From Enterobacter cloacae complex sp. R_G8 (lineage in GTDB: Bacteria; Pseudomonadota; Gammaproteobacteria; Enterobacterales; Enterobacteriaceae): DNA of 64,000 nt. Positions within the stretch are counted from its first letter, which is position 1. The number at the start of each line of letters is the position of its first letter. Below, piece after piece: positions 38,077 to 52,855 of the stretch. The position numbers and the translations under genes are program-made. The stretch is from positions 1,860,001 through 1,924,000 of the forward strand of contig NZ_CP102246.1 of the NCBI RefSeq assembly GCF_024599795.1. Reading direction: 5' to 3'. A model generated the notes under the pieces. That model was not told the DNA's origin. It ran no database searches and was given only the letters and a program-made list of their open reading frames with translations.

Positions 38077-39081
38077 TCAGACCTTGTAGAACGCGCGATA
38101 CCAGTCGACAAAGTTTTTCACCCCGTCTTTGACTGAAGTCTGCGGTTTAAAACCAATAACGTCATACAACGCTTTCGTGTCCGCGCTGGTTTCCAGCACG
38201 TCACCCGGTTGAATCGGCATCATGTTTTTCTCTGCTTCTTTGCCGAGAGCTTCTTCCAGCGCCGTAATGTAATCCATAAGCTCGACCGGAGAGCTGTTAC
38301 CAATGTTGTAAACCCGATAAGGCGCGGAGCTGGTCGCCGGGGAACCGGTTTCGACGGTCCAGCCTGCATCGGCCTGAGGAATGACATCCTGCAAACGCAT
38401 AATGGCTTCAGCGATGTCATCAATGTAAGTGAAGTCACGCTTCATCTTGCCGTAGTTGTAAACATCGATGCTTTTGCCTTCGATCATCGCCTTTGTAAAC
38501 TTAAACAGCGCCATATCCGGACGGCCCCACGGGCCATATACGGTAAAGAAACGCAGGCCGGTGGTCGGCAGGTTGTACAGATGAGAGTAGGTATGCGACA
38601 TCAGCTCGTTGGCTTTTTTGGTCGCCGCGTACAGTGACACGGGGTGGTCTACGGAGTCGTCAGTGGAGAACGGCATCTTGCGGTTCAGACCATAAACTGA
38701 ACTTGATGAGGCATACAGCAGGTGCTGTACCTTGTTATGACGACACCCTTCCAGCACGTTAAGGTGACCGACCAGGTTAGCATCCGCATACGCGTGCGGG
38801 TTTTCCAGCGAGTAGCGCACGCCTGCCTGCGCGGCCAGATGAATCACGCGATCAAACTTCTCAGTGGCAAACAGCGCTGCCATGGCTTCACGATCGGCTA
38901 ACTCTATCTTGTGGAAGATGAAATTCCCGGATTTCAATAAATCCAGACGTGCCAGCTTGAGATTGACGTCGTAGTAGTCATTCAGATTATCAATACCGAC
39001 AACCTCATGCCCGTCATCCAGCAAGCGTTTGCTGACATGGGATCCGATAAAACCTGCCGCGCCCGTAACCAAAAATTTCAT
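38077..39081 (-). CDS. uge: UDP-glucuronate/galacturonate 4-epimerase
   Basis: A 334-residue extended SDR with [10 protein letters not shown] at residues 7-16, [11 protein letters not shown] near 82, SSSSVYG near 125 and catalytic Y-A-A-T-K near 151. It matches the UDP-GlcA 4-epimerases of Klebsiella Uge and the WbnF/Gla type, which interconvert UDP-glucuronate and UDP-galacturonate for LPS core, O-antigen or capsule. It lies antisense between ugd, which supplies UDP-GlcA, and wzz. It is divergent from wzz and absent at this locus in E. coli K-12. Confidence 0.88.
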   Translation of the reverse strand: MKFLVTGAAGFIGSHVSKRLLDDGHEVVGIDNLNDYYDVNLKLARLDLLKSGNFIFHKIELADREAMAALFATEKFDRVIHLAAQAGVRYSLENPHAYADANLVGHLNVLEGCRHNKVQHLLYASSSSVYGLNRKMPFSTDDSVDHPVSLYAATKKANELMSHTYSHLYNLPTTGLRFFTVYGPWGRPDMALFKFTKAMIEGKSIDVYNYGKMKRDFTYIDDIAEAIMRLQDVIPQADAGWTVETGSPATSSAPYRVYNIGNSSPVELMDYITALEEALGKEAEKNMMPIQPGDVLETSADTKALYDVIGFKPQTSVKDGVKNFVDWYRAFYKV

Positions 39082-39273
39082 ATCTTCCTCGTTAACTCTT
39101 CGTTCTTGTCGATGCCTGAGACATCAGAATTCCTATATGATAGCGCGTTGGCCACGAGTTATATAACCCATCTTTCCGATATAACTCATCGGATTCTGAT
39201 AGAAAAATCGCTGGCAACAGATACACTATGTAGACATCACTATTTTTGCCCTTTTTCATCTGTTAGGGATTGT

Positions 39274-40254
39274 ATGACGCAGAACAACAATACTCCGGTT
39301 AATAGCAGTAATGGTCCGGAGCAAATTGATTTACTTGATTTAGTGCTACAGCTGTGGCGTGGAAAGTGGGTAATTGGCGCTTTTATGGCTGTTTTTATCG
39401 TCATTGCGGGTATTTACATCACCGTTGCAAAAGAAAAATGGACCTCGTCGGCGATTATTTCCCAGCCTGATGCGGCACAGATTGCCACTTATGCGAATGC
39501 ACTGAATATCCTTTACGGTAGTGCTGCTCCTTCAATGCAGGATATCCAAAACCGTGCCATTGGCCGTTTCAATTCCTCGTTTTCTGCTTTAGCTCAGGCG
39601 CTCGAAAACCAGGAGATTCCAGAAAAGTTGACCATCGATGCTACCGTCAAGGGGCAACCGCTGCCGTTAAGCGTCTCCTATACCGGGGAGTCGGCTGAAG
39701 CGGCGCAAAAGCAGTTGGCGCAGTACATCCAACATGTAGACGAGCAAACGGCGAAGGAACTTGCTCTCGACCTCAAAGACAACATTAAGCAGCAGATCAC
39801 CAGCCTGAACGACTCCCTTGAAAACCAGGAGAAAGTTGCTCAGGAGCAGAAAGAACTGCGTATTAAACAGATTTCTGAGGCGCTTAAGAACGCGGAAGCG
39901 GCGAAAATTACCACTCCGCAGATCCAGCAAACCCAGGATGTGACTCAGGAAACCATGTTCCTGCTGGGGAGCGAAGCGCTGAAATCAATGATTGATAACG
40001 AAGCGTCTCGTCCGCTGGTCTTCTCTGGCGCTTACTACCAGACTAAGCAAAACTTACTGGATATCGAGAAGTTGAACGTGAACCCGGATACCATCCATGT
40101 CTATCGTTACGTCATGAAGCCGGATCTTCCCGTCTATCGTGATAGCCCGAAAAAGGCCATCACGTTAATACTGGCAGTCTTGCTCGGTGGGATTATCGGT
40201 TCTGGTGTGGTTCTCGGTCACAACGCGTTGCGTAACTACAAACCAAAAGCCTGA
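39274..40254 (+). CDS. wzzB: WzzB, O-antigen chain-length determinant
   Basis: A 326-residue polysaccharide co-polymerase. There are two membrane helices, about 33-53 and 292-312, the second with the typical PKKAITLILAVLLGG motif. Between them is a long periplasmic coiled-coil-rich domain. The start at 39274 (MTQNNNTPVN) is preceded by TTAGGGA and fits family length; in-frame sequence upstream is not used. It sets the modal length of Wzy-made O-antigen. Confidence 0.96.
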   Translation: MTQNNNTPVNSSNGPEQIDLLDLVLQLWRGKWVIGAFMAVFIVIAGIYITVAKEKWTSSAIISQPDAAQIATYANALNILYGSAAPSMQDIQNRAIGRFNSSFSALAQALENQEIPEKLTIDATVKGQPLPLSVSYTGESAEAAQKQLAQYIQHVDEQTAKELALDLKDNIKQQITSLNDSLENQEKVAQEQKELRIKQISEALKNAEAAKITTPQIQQTQDVTQETMFLLGSEALKSMIDNEASRPLVFSGAYYQTKQNLLDIEKLNVNPDTIHVYRYVMKPDLPVYRDSPKKAITLILAVLLGGIIGSGVVLGHNALRNYKPKA

Positions 40255-40263
40255 CTTGCAGAT

Positions 40264-40293
40264 AAAAAAACCGGGGAAATTCCCCGGTTTTTT
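40264..40293. terminator. Bidirectional terminator between wzzB and hisI
   Basis: AAAAAACCGGGGAA and TTCCCCGGTTTTTT form a near-perfect palindrome with almost no loop. Its T run touches the hisI stop codon (40292-40294), so one structure serves both convergent transcripts. Confidence 0.9.
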
Positions 40294-40896
40294 ATTTATG
40301 CCGCTTACGAAGATTCTCAATCACCGCCGTTAAATCCAGCTCCTGATCCTGCAGCAGCACCAGCAGGTGATACATCAAATCAGACGCTTCGTTGGTCAGC
40401 TCTTCGCGGTCATGTACCGTCGCGGCCAGCGCGGTCTCAACGCCTTCTTCACCCACTTTCTGCGCAATACGCTTGGTGCCGCTTGCATACAGCTTCGCCG
40501 TATACGAGCTGGAAGGATCTGCCGTTTTACGCTCAGCCAGTAACTGCTCCAGTTGATACAGGAATAACCATTGGTGGCTAGCCTCTCCGAAGCAGCTGCT
40601 GGTACCTTTATGGCAGGTCGGGCCGATGGGGTTAGCCAGAACCAGCAGAGTATCGTTATCGCAATCCGGCGTAATGCTAACCACATTCAGGAAGTGGCCT
40701 GAGGTCTCCCCTTTGGTCCACAGGCGCTGTTTCGTGCGCGAGTAAAAGGTCACTTTGCCGCTGTCGACCGTTTTTGCCAGCGCCTCCTGGTTCATGTATC
40801 CCAGCATCAGCACTTCACCGGAAACGGCATGCTGGACAACCACGGGCAGTAATCCGTCAGTTTTTTCCCAGTCCAGCTGCGCCTGTTGTTGCTCTG

Positions 40897-40903
<7 letters not shown>
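40292..40903 (-). CDS. hisI: HisIE, phosphoribosyl-AMP cyclohydrolase / phosphoribosyl-ATP pyrophosphatase
   Basis: A 203-residue bifunctional enzyme for steps 2 and 3 of histidine synthesis. The N-terminal HisI domain (about 1-115) has the metal-binding [11 protein letters not shown] and [12 protein letters not shown] segments. The C-terminal HisE pyrophosphohydrolase domain (about 116-203) has [13 protein letters not shown] with the acidic cluster. It is the last gene of the his operon and overlaps hisF by 7 nt. Confidence 0.97.
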
Positions 40904-46408
<5,505 letters not shown>

Positions 46409-46413
46409 GGCCG

Positions 46414-47313
46414 TTACTCCATCATCTTCTCAATTGGCAGCACCAGAATGGAGCTGGCGCCCAGTGCCTTCAGTTTTTCCATGGTTTCCCAGAACAGCGT
46501 TTCGCTACTGACCATGTGCATCGCCACACGCTGCTGATCGCCCGCCAGTGGCAGGATGGTAGGGCGCTCAGCGCCTGGCAGCAGGGCAATCACTTCGTCC
46601 AGACGTTCGGTTGGTGCATGCATCATGATGTACTTGGATTCACGCGCCTGAATCACCCCCTGAATACGGGTCAGCAGTTTGTCGATCAGCTGCTGTTTGG
46701 CATCGGCCATCTCGCCGTCACGCTGGATCAGGCACGCTTTGGAGCGGTAAATGACTTCCACTTCGCGCAGGCCGTTCGCTTCCAGGGTAGCACCGGTGGA
46801 GACGAGGTCGCAGATGGCGTCTGCCAGACCCGCACGCGGCGCGACTTCGACAGAACCGTTCAGCAGACAGGATTTAAACTGCACGCCTTTCTGATCCAGA
46901 TAGCGTTTTAACAGGTGAGGATAGGAGGTCGCGATACGTTTGCCGTTCAGCGCGGCCGGGCCGTCCCAGGCTTCATCAACCGGTGTCGCCAGCGACAGGC
47001 GGCAGCCACCGAAGTCCAGGCGACGCAGGGTAAAATAGCGCGGATCTTCACCCTGAGCGCGACGGGTCAGGAGCTCTTCTTCCAGCACGTTTTCACCGAT
47101 GATGCCAAGGTCAACGACACCGTCCATTACCAGTCCCGGGATATCGTCATCACGCACGCGCAGAATGTCGATGGGCATGTTTTCAGCCAGAGCAATCAGG
47201 CGCTGGGTGTGCAGGTTGATTTTAATCCCGCAGCGGGCCAGCAGTTCGCGTGAATCATCACTCAAACGGCCTGATTTTTGAATAGCTATGCGTAAACGTG
47301 AGTTATCTAACAT
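46414..47313 (-). CDS. hisG: HisG, ATP phosphoribosyltransferase
   Basis: A 299-residue long-form enzyme that commits PRPP and ATP to histidine synthesis and is feedback-inhibited by histidine. The start at 47313 gives [17 protein letters not shown]. The catalytic domain includes the PRPP loop [16 protein letters not shown] (about 168-183). The C-terminal ~75 residues form the ACT-like regulatory domain. First structural gene of the operon, downstream of the attenuator. Confidence 0.97.
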   Translation of the reverse strand: MLDNSRLRIAIQKSGRLSDDSRELLARCGIKINLHTQRLIALAENMPIDILRVRDDDIPGLVMDGVVDLGIIGENVLEEELLTRRAQGEDPRYFTLRRLDFGGCRLSLATPVDEAWDGPAALNGKRIATSYPHLLKRYLDQKGVQFKSCLLNGSVEVAPRAGLADAICDLVSTGATLEANGLREVEVIYRSKACLIQRDGEMADAKQQLIDKLLTRIQGVIQARESKYIMMHAPTERLDEVIALLPGAERPTILPLAGDQQRVAMHMVSSETLFWETMEKLKALGASSILVLPIEKMME

Positions 47314-47348
47314 TCTGTGTTCCTCGTTAACCTGTCTGAATTTGGTCC

Positions 47349-47386
47349 AAAAAAAAGCCCCCGGAAGAAGATCTTCCGGGGGCTTT
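47349..47386 (-). terminator. his operon attenuator
   Basis: On the minus strand a 12-bp perfect stem, GCCCCCGGAAGA with TCTTCCGGGGGC (47357-47368 and 47372-47383), is followed by an eight-U run (47349-47356). It lies between hisL and hisG and acts as the intrinsic terminator in histidyl-tRNA-dependent attenuation. Confidence 0.95.
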
Positions 47387-47447
47387 CTCATGCGTTCATG
47401 CACCACTGGAAGATCCAAACGTCTTCCAGCACACATCGCCTGAAAGA

Positions 47448-47498
47448 CTAGTCAGGATGATGGTGATGATGGTGGTGTTTAAATTGAACGCGTGTCAT
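47448..47498 (-). CDS. hisL: HisL, his operon leader peptide
   Basis: A 16-codon leader, [16 protein letters not shown], identical to the E. coli peptide, with seven consecutive His codons (mixed CAC and CAT). Ribosome stalling at these codons when charged tRNA-His is scarce favours the antiterminator and hisG transcription. A short frame that ordinary gene callers miss. Confidence 0.97.
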   Translation of the reverse strand: MTRVQFKHHHHHHHPD

Positions 47499-47539
47499 AT
47501 AAATATTCTCGATGAATGCTTATTCATTTGATGTCTTTT

Positions 47540-47569
47540 AACCTAAACCAGTTGTATGACAGATTGCAA
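47540..47569 (-). promoter_or_regulatory. his operon promoter
   Basis: On the minus strand -35 TTGCAA (47564-47569), an 18-bp spacer and -10 TAGGTT (47540-47545), followed by AAAAGACATC. The -10 and downstream bases match the known Salmonella/E. coli hisp1 promoter, a stringently controlled promoter. Transcription starts about 40 nt before hisL. Confidence 0.8.
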
Positions 47570-47675
47570 GGGCTTTTTTTGATCATTAATTCATTTCATA
47601 TTGACGCTATGAATTGTGTGTTCTGCCGGGCTGGCGTAGCCTTAAGACAGACGAGTGAGAGTCAGGAGAATTCGC

Positions 47676-48500
47676 ATGAAAAAGGTCGCGATTGTCGGTT
47701 TAGGGTGGCTGGGAATGCCGCTGGCGATGTCATTAGCCGCGAAAGGCTGGCAAGTGACCGGGAGCAAAACCACGGCGGACGGGGTAGAGGCGGCGCGCAT
47801 GTGCGGTATTGATGGCGTCGAACTGCGTCTTGAACCTGAGCTGGTGTGTGATGCTGACGATCTGGACACGCTGATGAATGTTGATGCGCTGGTCATTACG
47901 CTTCCCGCACGACGCAGCGGTCCGGGCGAATCATTTTATCTGCAGGCGATGCAGGAGATTGTCGACAGCGCGCTGGCGCACCATGTACCGCGTATAATCT
48001 TTACCAGCTCAACATCGGTCTATGGCGATGTGGAAGGGGTAGTGAAAGAGGGCACCGAGCGCCATCCTGTCACCGCGAGCGGCAAGGTGTTGAAAGAGCT
48101 GGAAGACTGGCTGCACAACCTGCCGGGTACGCAGGTCGATATCGTGCGTCTGGCGGGGCTGGTTGGCCCAGGCCGGCATCCGGGACGCTTTTTTGCCGGC
48201 AAGTCAGCCCCTGATGGGCAACATGTTGTCAATCTGGTGCATTTAGAGGACGTTATTGGCGCAATTGAGCTTCTCTTACAGGCTCCAAAGGGTGGGCACA
48301 TCTATAATATATGTGCGCCCTCTCATCCTGCGCGTAGTACATTTTACCCGCTAATGGCGCGTCAGCTGGGCCTGGCGCCACCCGTTTTTGGTGACGCGAA
48401 GGACGGAAGTAAAGGCAAAATTGTTGATGGCAATCGCATTTGTCATGAGCTGGGGTTTGAGTATCAATATCCCGATCCGCTGGTGATGCCCATGGCATAA
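47676..48500 (+). CDS. yeeZ: YeeZ, NAD(P)-binding SDR-like protein
   Basis: A 274-residue extended SDR-type protein with GLGWLGMPLA at residues 8-17 as its dinucleotide loop, TSSTSVYG near 111 and GLVGPGRHPGRFFAG near 168. The Y-x3-K pair is not apparent, so it is an atypical SDR. The physiological substrate is unknown. The ATG at 47676 has an AGGAG site and matches E. coli YeeZ length. It diverges from the his promoter; yeeY follows after 41 nt. Confidence 0.93.
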   Translation: MKKVAIVGLGWLGMPLAMSLAAKGWQVTGSKTTADGVEAARMCGIDGVELRLEPELVCDADDLDTLMNVDALVITLPARRSGPGESFYLQAMQEIVDSALAHHVPRIIFTSSTSVYGDVEGVVKEGTERHPVTASGKVLKELEDWLHNLPGTQVDIVRLAGLVGPGRHPGRFFAGKSAPDGQHVVNLVHLEDVIGAIELLLQAPKGGHIYNICAPSHPARSTFYPLMARQLGLAPPVFGDAKDGSKGKIVDGNRICHELGFEYQYPDPLVMPMA

Positions 48501-48541
48501 GTCCCGCAGCGGAGACGATCGCACACCGGAAGGGGGCGAAC

Positions 48542-49471
48542 ATGAAACCGCTGCTGGATGTTCTTATTATTCTGGATGCACTGGAAAAAGAAGGCAGCTT
48601 TGCGGCTGCCTCGGCGAAGCTCTACAAAACCCCCTCAGCGCTGAGCTATACCGTTCATAAACTGGAAAGCGATCTGAATATCCAGATCCTCGATCGCTCC
48701 GGCCACCGGGCTCGCTTTACCCGCACCGGACAGATGCTGCTGGAAAAAGGGCGTGAAGTTCTGCACACCGTCCGCGAACTGGAAAAACAGGCCATCAAAC
48801 TTCATCAGGGCTGGGAAAATGAACTGGTGATTGGTGTTGACGATACCTTTCCGTTTTCTCTCCTGACGCCGCTGATTGAGGCGTTTTATCAGCGCCACAG
48901 CGTAACCCGGCTGATTTTCATTAATGGTGTGCTGGGCGGCTCCTGGGAGGCCCTGGTTCAGGGCAGGGCGGATATCATCGTCGGCGCATTACATGAACCA
49001 CCTCAGCTGAGCGATTTTGGATTTGCCCGCCTCGGGATACTGGAGCAAGTTTTCGCGGTCGCTCCACATCATCCGCTGGCCCGGGAGCCGGAGCCCATTA
49101 ATCGGCGCATTATTAAAAGTTACCGCGCCATCGTGGTGGGCGACAGCTCACGCCCGGAATGCGCCGTCTCGTCGCAGTTGCTTGATGAGCAAGAGGCCAT
49201 CACCGTTTTTGATTTTAAAACCAAGCTGGAATTGCAAATCAGTGGGCTGGGGTGTGGCTATTTGCCCCGCTACCTGGCACAGCGGTTCCTTGATAGCGGG
49301 GCGCTGGTTGAAAAACAGGTGCTGGCTCAAAGCAGTAACGAATCGGTGTGGGTTGGCTGGAATGAACAAACAGCGGGGTTAGCCAGCGCCTGGTGGCGGG
49401 ACGAAATTTTAGCAAATAGTGCTATCGCTGCCGTCTACACGCAGAGTGGTGTCGAGAAATCAGCCAGTTAG
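48542..49471 (+). CDS. yeeY: YeeY, LysR-family transcriptional regulator
   Basis: A 309-residue LysR-type protein. The N-terminal winged helix (about 1-60) contains GSFAAASAKLYKTPSALSYTVHKLE, in which the recognition helix begins at TPSALS. The C-terminal effector domain starts with ELVIGVDDTFPF near 96. Its target and ligand are not evident here; the adjacent yoeI-plaP unit is a possible target because of position only. Close to E. coli YeeY along its length. Confidence 0.93.
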   Translation: MKPLLDVLIILDALEKEGSFAAASAKLYKTPSALSYTVHKLESDLNIQILDRSGHRARFTRTGQMLLEKGREVLHTVRELEKQAIKLHQGWENELVIGVDDTFPFSLLTPLIEAFYQRHSVTRLIFINGVLGGSWEALVQGRADIIVGALHEPPQLSDFGFARLGILEQVFAVAPHHPLAREPEPINRRIIKSYRAIVVGDSSRPECAVSSQLLDEQEAITVFDFKTKLELQISGLGCGYLPRYLAQRFLDSGALVEKQVLAQSSNESVWVGWNEQTAGLASAWWRDEILANSAIAAVYTQSGVEKSAS

Positions 49472-49688
49472 CGCAGGAAAATTTACAATGCCTTTGTAAA
49501 GTATTGCGTTTTGTATCTGATGTGGGGCAAAATGCGCCGCAGCAACCAAATGAATAATCGACGATATAAAAGGCGTCGGTTATTTTTTTTTGCATGTATG
49601 AAACGAAACTAAAAACCAAGAGGCCGGGCTTCGTACCGGATAGATATTTACTAAAATCCGACAGTTGTTGTCGCTGAGGAAGAAAGAA
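49472..49688 (+). promoter_or_regulatory. yeeY-yoeI intergenic region (promoter of yoeI-plaP)
   Basis: A 217-bp gap that must contain the promoter of yoeI-plaP. An inverted pair TTTACAATGCC.TTTGTAAA (49480-49499) and a T-rich stretch at 49579-49590 are present. E. coli yoeI is reported as PhoP-regulated, but I found no clean pair of PhoP hexamers in this gap. Nothing else recognised. Confidence 0.4.
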
Positions 49689-49751
49689 ATGGGGCAATTT
49701 TTCGCTTACGTGGCGGTTATCACCGTAAAGGAGAATAACTATGTCGCATAA
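49689..49751 (+). CDS. yoeI: YoeI, 20-residue membrane small protein
   Basis: A 21-codon frame, starting [10 protein letters not shown] and ending ENNYVA then TAA, overlaps the plaP ATG (49741) by 11 nt. It corresponds to the E. coli small protein YoeI, encoded at the same place upstream of plaP. A hydrophobic N-terminal half precedes a polar tail. A GAGGAA ribosome site lies 9-10 nt upstream. The overlap suggests translational coupling to the permease. Confidence 0.85.
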   Translation: MGQFFAYVAVITVKENNYVA

Positions 49752-51099
49752 CGCAACTCCAAACACCTCTCGCGTGGAATTACGTAAAACACTTACGTTG
49801 ATTCCGGTTGTTATGATGGGCCTTGCCTATATGCAACCAATGACGCTGTTCGATACATTCGGTATCGTATCAGGCCTCACAGACGGTCATGTGCCGACCG
49901 CGTACGCCTTCGCGCTGGTCGCGATCCTCTTTACCGCACTGAGCTACGGTAAACTGGTTCGTCGTTATCCGTCTGCCGGTTCTGCCTACACCTATGCCCA
50001 GAAATCCATCAGTCCTACCGTTGGCTTTATGGTGGGCTGGTCGTCGCTGCTCGACTATCTGTTCGCGCCGATGATCAACATTCTGCTGGCGAAAATTTAC
50101 TTTGAAGCACTGGTGCCGTCGATCCCATCCTGGATGTTCGTCGTGGCGCTGGTGGCCTTTATGACGGCCTTTAACCTGCGCAGCATCAAATCTGTTGCCA
50201 ACTTTAACTCCGTTATCGTTGTGCTTCAGGTTGTCCTGATTGCCGTGATCCTCGGTATGGTCATTTATGGCGTATTCAATGGCGAAGGCGCAGGCACCCT
50301 GGCGAGCAGCAAGCCGTTCTGGTCTGGTGATGCGCATGTGATCCCGATGATTACCGGGGCAACCATTCTGTGCTTCTCCTTTACCGGTTTTGACGGTATC
50401 AGCAACCTGTCTGAAGAAACCAAAGATGCAGAGCGTGTTATTCCGCGTGCTATCTTCCTGACGGCGCTGATTGGCGGTCTGATCTTTATCTTCTCGACCT
50501 ATTTCCTGCAGCTGTACTTCCCGGATATCTCCCGCTTCAAGGATCCGGATGCCTCTCAGCCGGAAATTATGCTCTACGTGGCGGGTAAAGCATTCCAGGT
50601 TGGCGCGCTGATTTTCTCCACCATCACCGTACTGGCATCGGGTATGGCCGCGCACGCAGGCGTTGCGCGTCTGATGTACGTAATGGGTCGTGATGGCGTA
50701 TTCCCGAAAAGCTTCTTCGGCTACGTGCATCCAACCTGGCGTACGCCGGCGATGAACATCATCCTGGTAGGTGCGATTGCGCTGCTGGCAATCAACTTTG
50801 ACCTGGTGATGGCAACTGCGCTGATTAACTTCGGTGCGCTGGTGGCGTTCACCTTTGTTAACCTGTCGGTTATCTCTCAGTTCTGGATCCGTGAAAAGCG
50901 TAACAAAACGCTGAAAGATCACTTCCAGTATCTGTTCCTGCCGATGTGCGGTGCGCTGACTGTGGGTGCACTGTGGGTTAACCTGGAAGAGAGCTCAATG
51001 GTGCTTGGCCTGATTTGGGCGGGTATCGGTCTCGTTTATCTGGCCTGCGTCACGAAGAGCTTCCGTAACCCGGTACCTCAGTACGAAGACGTTGCGTAA
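49741..51099 (+). CDS. plaP: PlaP, putrescine importer (APC family)
   Basis: A 452-residue amino-acid/polyamine permease with about 12 membrane helices, nearly identical to E. coli PlaP (YeeF), a low-affinity putrescine:H+ symporter. APC signatures are seen in [16 protein letters not shown] (about 20-35) and in [20 protein letters not shown] (about 207-226). It shares its start region with yoeI and has a GGAG ribosome site inside the yoeI frame. Confidence 0.96.
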   Translation: MSHNATPNTSRVELRKTLTLIPVVMMGLAYMQPMTLFDTFGIVSGLTDGHVPTAYAFALVAILFTALSYGKLVRRYPSAGSAYTYAQKSISPTVGFMVGWSSLLDYLFAPMINILLAKIYFEALVPSIPSWMFVVALVAFMTAFNLRSIKSVANFNSVIVVLQVVLIAVILGMVIYGVFNGEGAGTLASSKPFWSGDAHVIPMITGATILCFSFTGFDGISNLSEETKDAERVIPRAIFLTALIGGLIFIFSTYFLQLYFPDISRFKDPDASQPEIMLYVAGKAFQVGALIFSTITVLASGMAAHAGVARLMYVMGRDGVFPKSFFGYVHPTWRTPAMNIILVGAIALLAINFDLVMATALINFGALVAFTFVNLSVISQFWIREKRNKTLKDHFQYLFLPMCGALTVGALWVNLEESSMVLGLIWAGIGLVYLACVTKSFRNPVPQYEDVA

Positions 51100-51105
51100 T
51101 ACCGT

Positions 51106-51174
51106 GTCGGGTGGCGGCTACGCTTACCCGACCGACAAAACCCGTAGGCCCGCGTAAGCGCAGCGCCACCGGGC
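51106..51174. repeat. BIME: two opposed REP elements after plaP
   Basis: REP copy one (51106-51132) has GTCGGG and CCCGAC arms around GTGGCGGCTACGCTTA. Copy two, inverted (51149-51174), has GCCCG and CGGGC arms around CGTAAGCGCAGCGCCAC. The pair forms a bacterial interspersed mosaic element in the convergent plaP-sbcB gap, directly before the terminator. Confidence 0.85.
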
Positions 51175-51209
51175 AAAAAAAACCGGAGACCATCGGCTCC
51201 GGTTTTTTT
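51175..51209. terminator. Bidirectional terminator between plaP and sbcB
   Basis: AACCGGAG (51181-51188) pairs with CTCCGGTT (51197-51204), preceded by an A run and followed by seven Ts (51203-51209), so it can end both convergent transcripts. Confidence 0.88.
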
Positions 51210-51220
51210 ATCGCTGAATT

Positions 51221-52645
51221 TCAGACGATCTCTTGTACGTACTTGAACAGTGCTTTCAGTAGCGCTTGCTTCTCTTCATTCCCTTCGTATTGGCCGTAAA
51301 GCATCTCCAGCTCCTGCGCATACCCGTGCAGATATTCCGGCGTAAACACATTACGCCGATGCTGCAGCCAGCGTTCCTGCTCAGCTTCATCCAGCGTGCC
51401 GGGATAGTTACGCGCGCGGTAGTTAAACATCAGCTTCTCAATGCGTTTATCCGCAAAGGTGATGTCCAGCGCGGGCAGGTTACGCGGTTCGGTCTGCAGC
51501 ACGATGTTCATGGCAGCCCGGTCGGCATCGCTGAAGAAGCCGTTATACAGCTGCGCATCCACGTTTTCGGACGGCACGAATGGCTCGGCTTCGGCAAATA
51601 TGGCGACGACTTTCTCGCGCACCTGCGGATTTTCGCGCAGTACTTTAAGGTTATCCAGGCAGTGCTGACGGTTGATCCCGAGCCTGTCGGCATCCTCCGG
51701 GCGCAGCGTATTGGCCTGCGCCAATACCGGACATTTATTGATATGCACCAGTTTGACCGGCACCGCGGGCAGATCTCCCAGCGCATCTTTCGGGGTATAG
51801 AGGCGCTCACGCAAGGTATCGCTGTCGAGCTCCAGCAGCGGGGAGATATCCCCGGCTAAATCCACCATGATGACCGCGTTACGGTTATCCGGGTGCCAGG
51901 CCAGCGGTGCCACCCAGCTTGTGTTGCCGCGCCAGGCACCAAACATGCCGGAGATATGCACCAGCGGTTTCATCTGCGGCACATCAATCAGCGTCATCAG
52001 TTTCTGCTTGCTGCGATGACTCAACAGATACTCAAACAGACGAGGTTGTGCGGTTTTGACCAGCTTCGCCATGGCAATGGTGGCGTAGACGTCGGCCATC
52101 GCGTCGTGGGCATTACTGTGCTCAATGCCGTTGGCGCGCGTCAGGTGCTCCAGCCGGAAGCTTGGCAATCCGTCTTCGTTCTCCGGCCAGTTAATCCCCT
52201 CCGGACGCAGCGCATAGCAAGCGCGCATAATGTCGAGTAAATCCCAGCGCGAATTGCGGTTCTGCCAGCTCCAGGCGTAGGGATCGTAGAAGTTGCGGTA
52301 GAAAATGTTGCGCGTCACTTCATCATCGAAACGGATATTGTTGTACCCAACCACGCAGGTATGGGGAACGGTAAACAGATCGTGGATACGGCGGGCGAAC
52401 TCTGCCTCGTTAACGCCTTTTTCCCGCGCTTCCTGGGGGGTTATCCCGGTGACCATGACCGCGCCGGGCTGCGGCAGGTAGTCATCGGCAGGTTTGCAGT
52501 AAAAAACCTCTGGCTCGCCAATGATATTGAATTCGTCGTCGGTACGGATGGCGGCAAACTGCGCCGGCCGATCCAGCGCCGGGTGGGTGCCGAAGGTTTC
52601 ATAGTCGTGGAACAAAAAAGTCGGGCGTGCGGCAGAGTCAGACAC
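51221..52645 (-). CDS. sbcB: SbcB, exodeoxyribonuclease I
   Basis: A 474-residue 3'-5' single-strand DNA exonuclease of the DEDDh type, active in recombination and mismatch repair. Motifs are FLFHDYETFG (metal Asp and Glu near residues 13-15), GYNNIRFDDEVTRN near 103 and HDAMADVYA near 180 (the H-x4-D motif). SH3-like and helical C-terminal domains follow. The GTG at 52645 (MSDSAARPTFLF) aligns with the E. coli N-terminus (eight residues before TFLF). An ATG four codons earlier (52657) is possible but abuts an AGG with no spacer. Confidence 0.95.
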   Translation of the reverse strand: MSDSAARPTFLFHDYETFGTHPALDRPAQFAAIRTDDEFNIIGEPEVFYCKPADDYLPQPGAVMVTGITPQEAREKGVNEAEFARRIHDLFTVPHTCVVGYNNIRFDDEVTRNIFYRNFYDPYAWSWQNRNSRWDLLDIMRACYALRPEGINWPENEDGLPSFRLEHLTRANGIEHSNAHDAMADVYATIAMAKLVKTAQPRLFEYLLSHRSKQKLMTLIDVPQMKPLVHISGMFGAWRGNTSWVAPLAWHPDNRNAVIMVDLAGDISPLLELDSDTLRERLYTPKDALGDLPAVPVKLVHINKCPVLAQANTLRPEDADRLGINRQHCLDNLKVLRENPQVREKVVAIFAEAEPFVPSENVDAQLYNGFFSDADRAAMNIVLQTEPRNLPALDITFADKRIEKLMFNYRARNYPGTLDEAEQERWLQHRRNVFTPEYLHGYAQELEMLYGQYEGNEEKQALLKALFKYVQEIV

Positions 52646-52855
52646 CAGTAATACCATCCTGTTAAAAAGTGACACCACTATGGTAAACGATCGTGAGGAG
52701 CAGACCGAATAAAAAGCACCGTCATGCTGCAAATTTGCGAGCGTACTTCAGGGCAAAACATGCTTCCTGTCACATTTTTTTGCAATTAAGCCAGGTAACG
52801 ACAACAGAACTCCCGTAAAAAGGTCATCGATTTTTAATGACCTGAGGATATACCG

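Noticed and set aside
39007..39273. N-terminal extension of wzzB
   Set aside because: It runs into the divergent uge gene; the ATG at 39274 with TTAGGGA matches the family N-terminus.
47457..47477. Tandem CAC/CAT repeat, possible microsatellite
   Set aside because: These are the seven His codons of the hisL leader peptide and have a known regulatory purpose.
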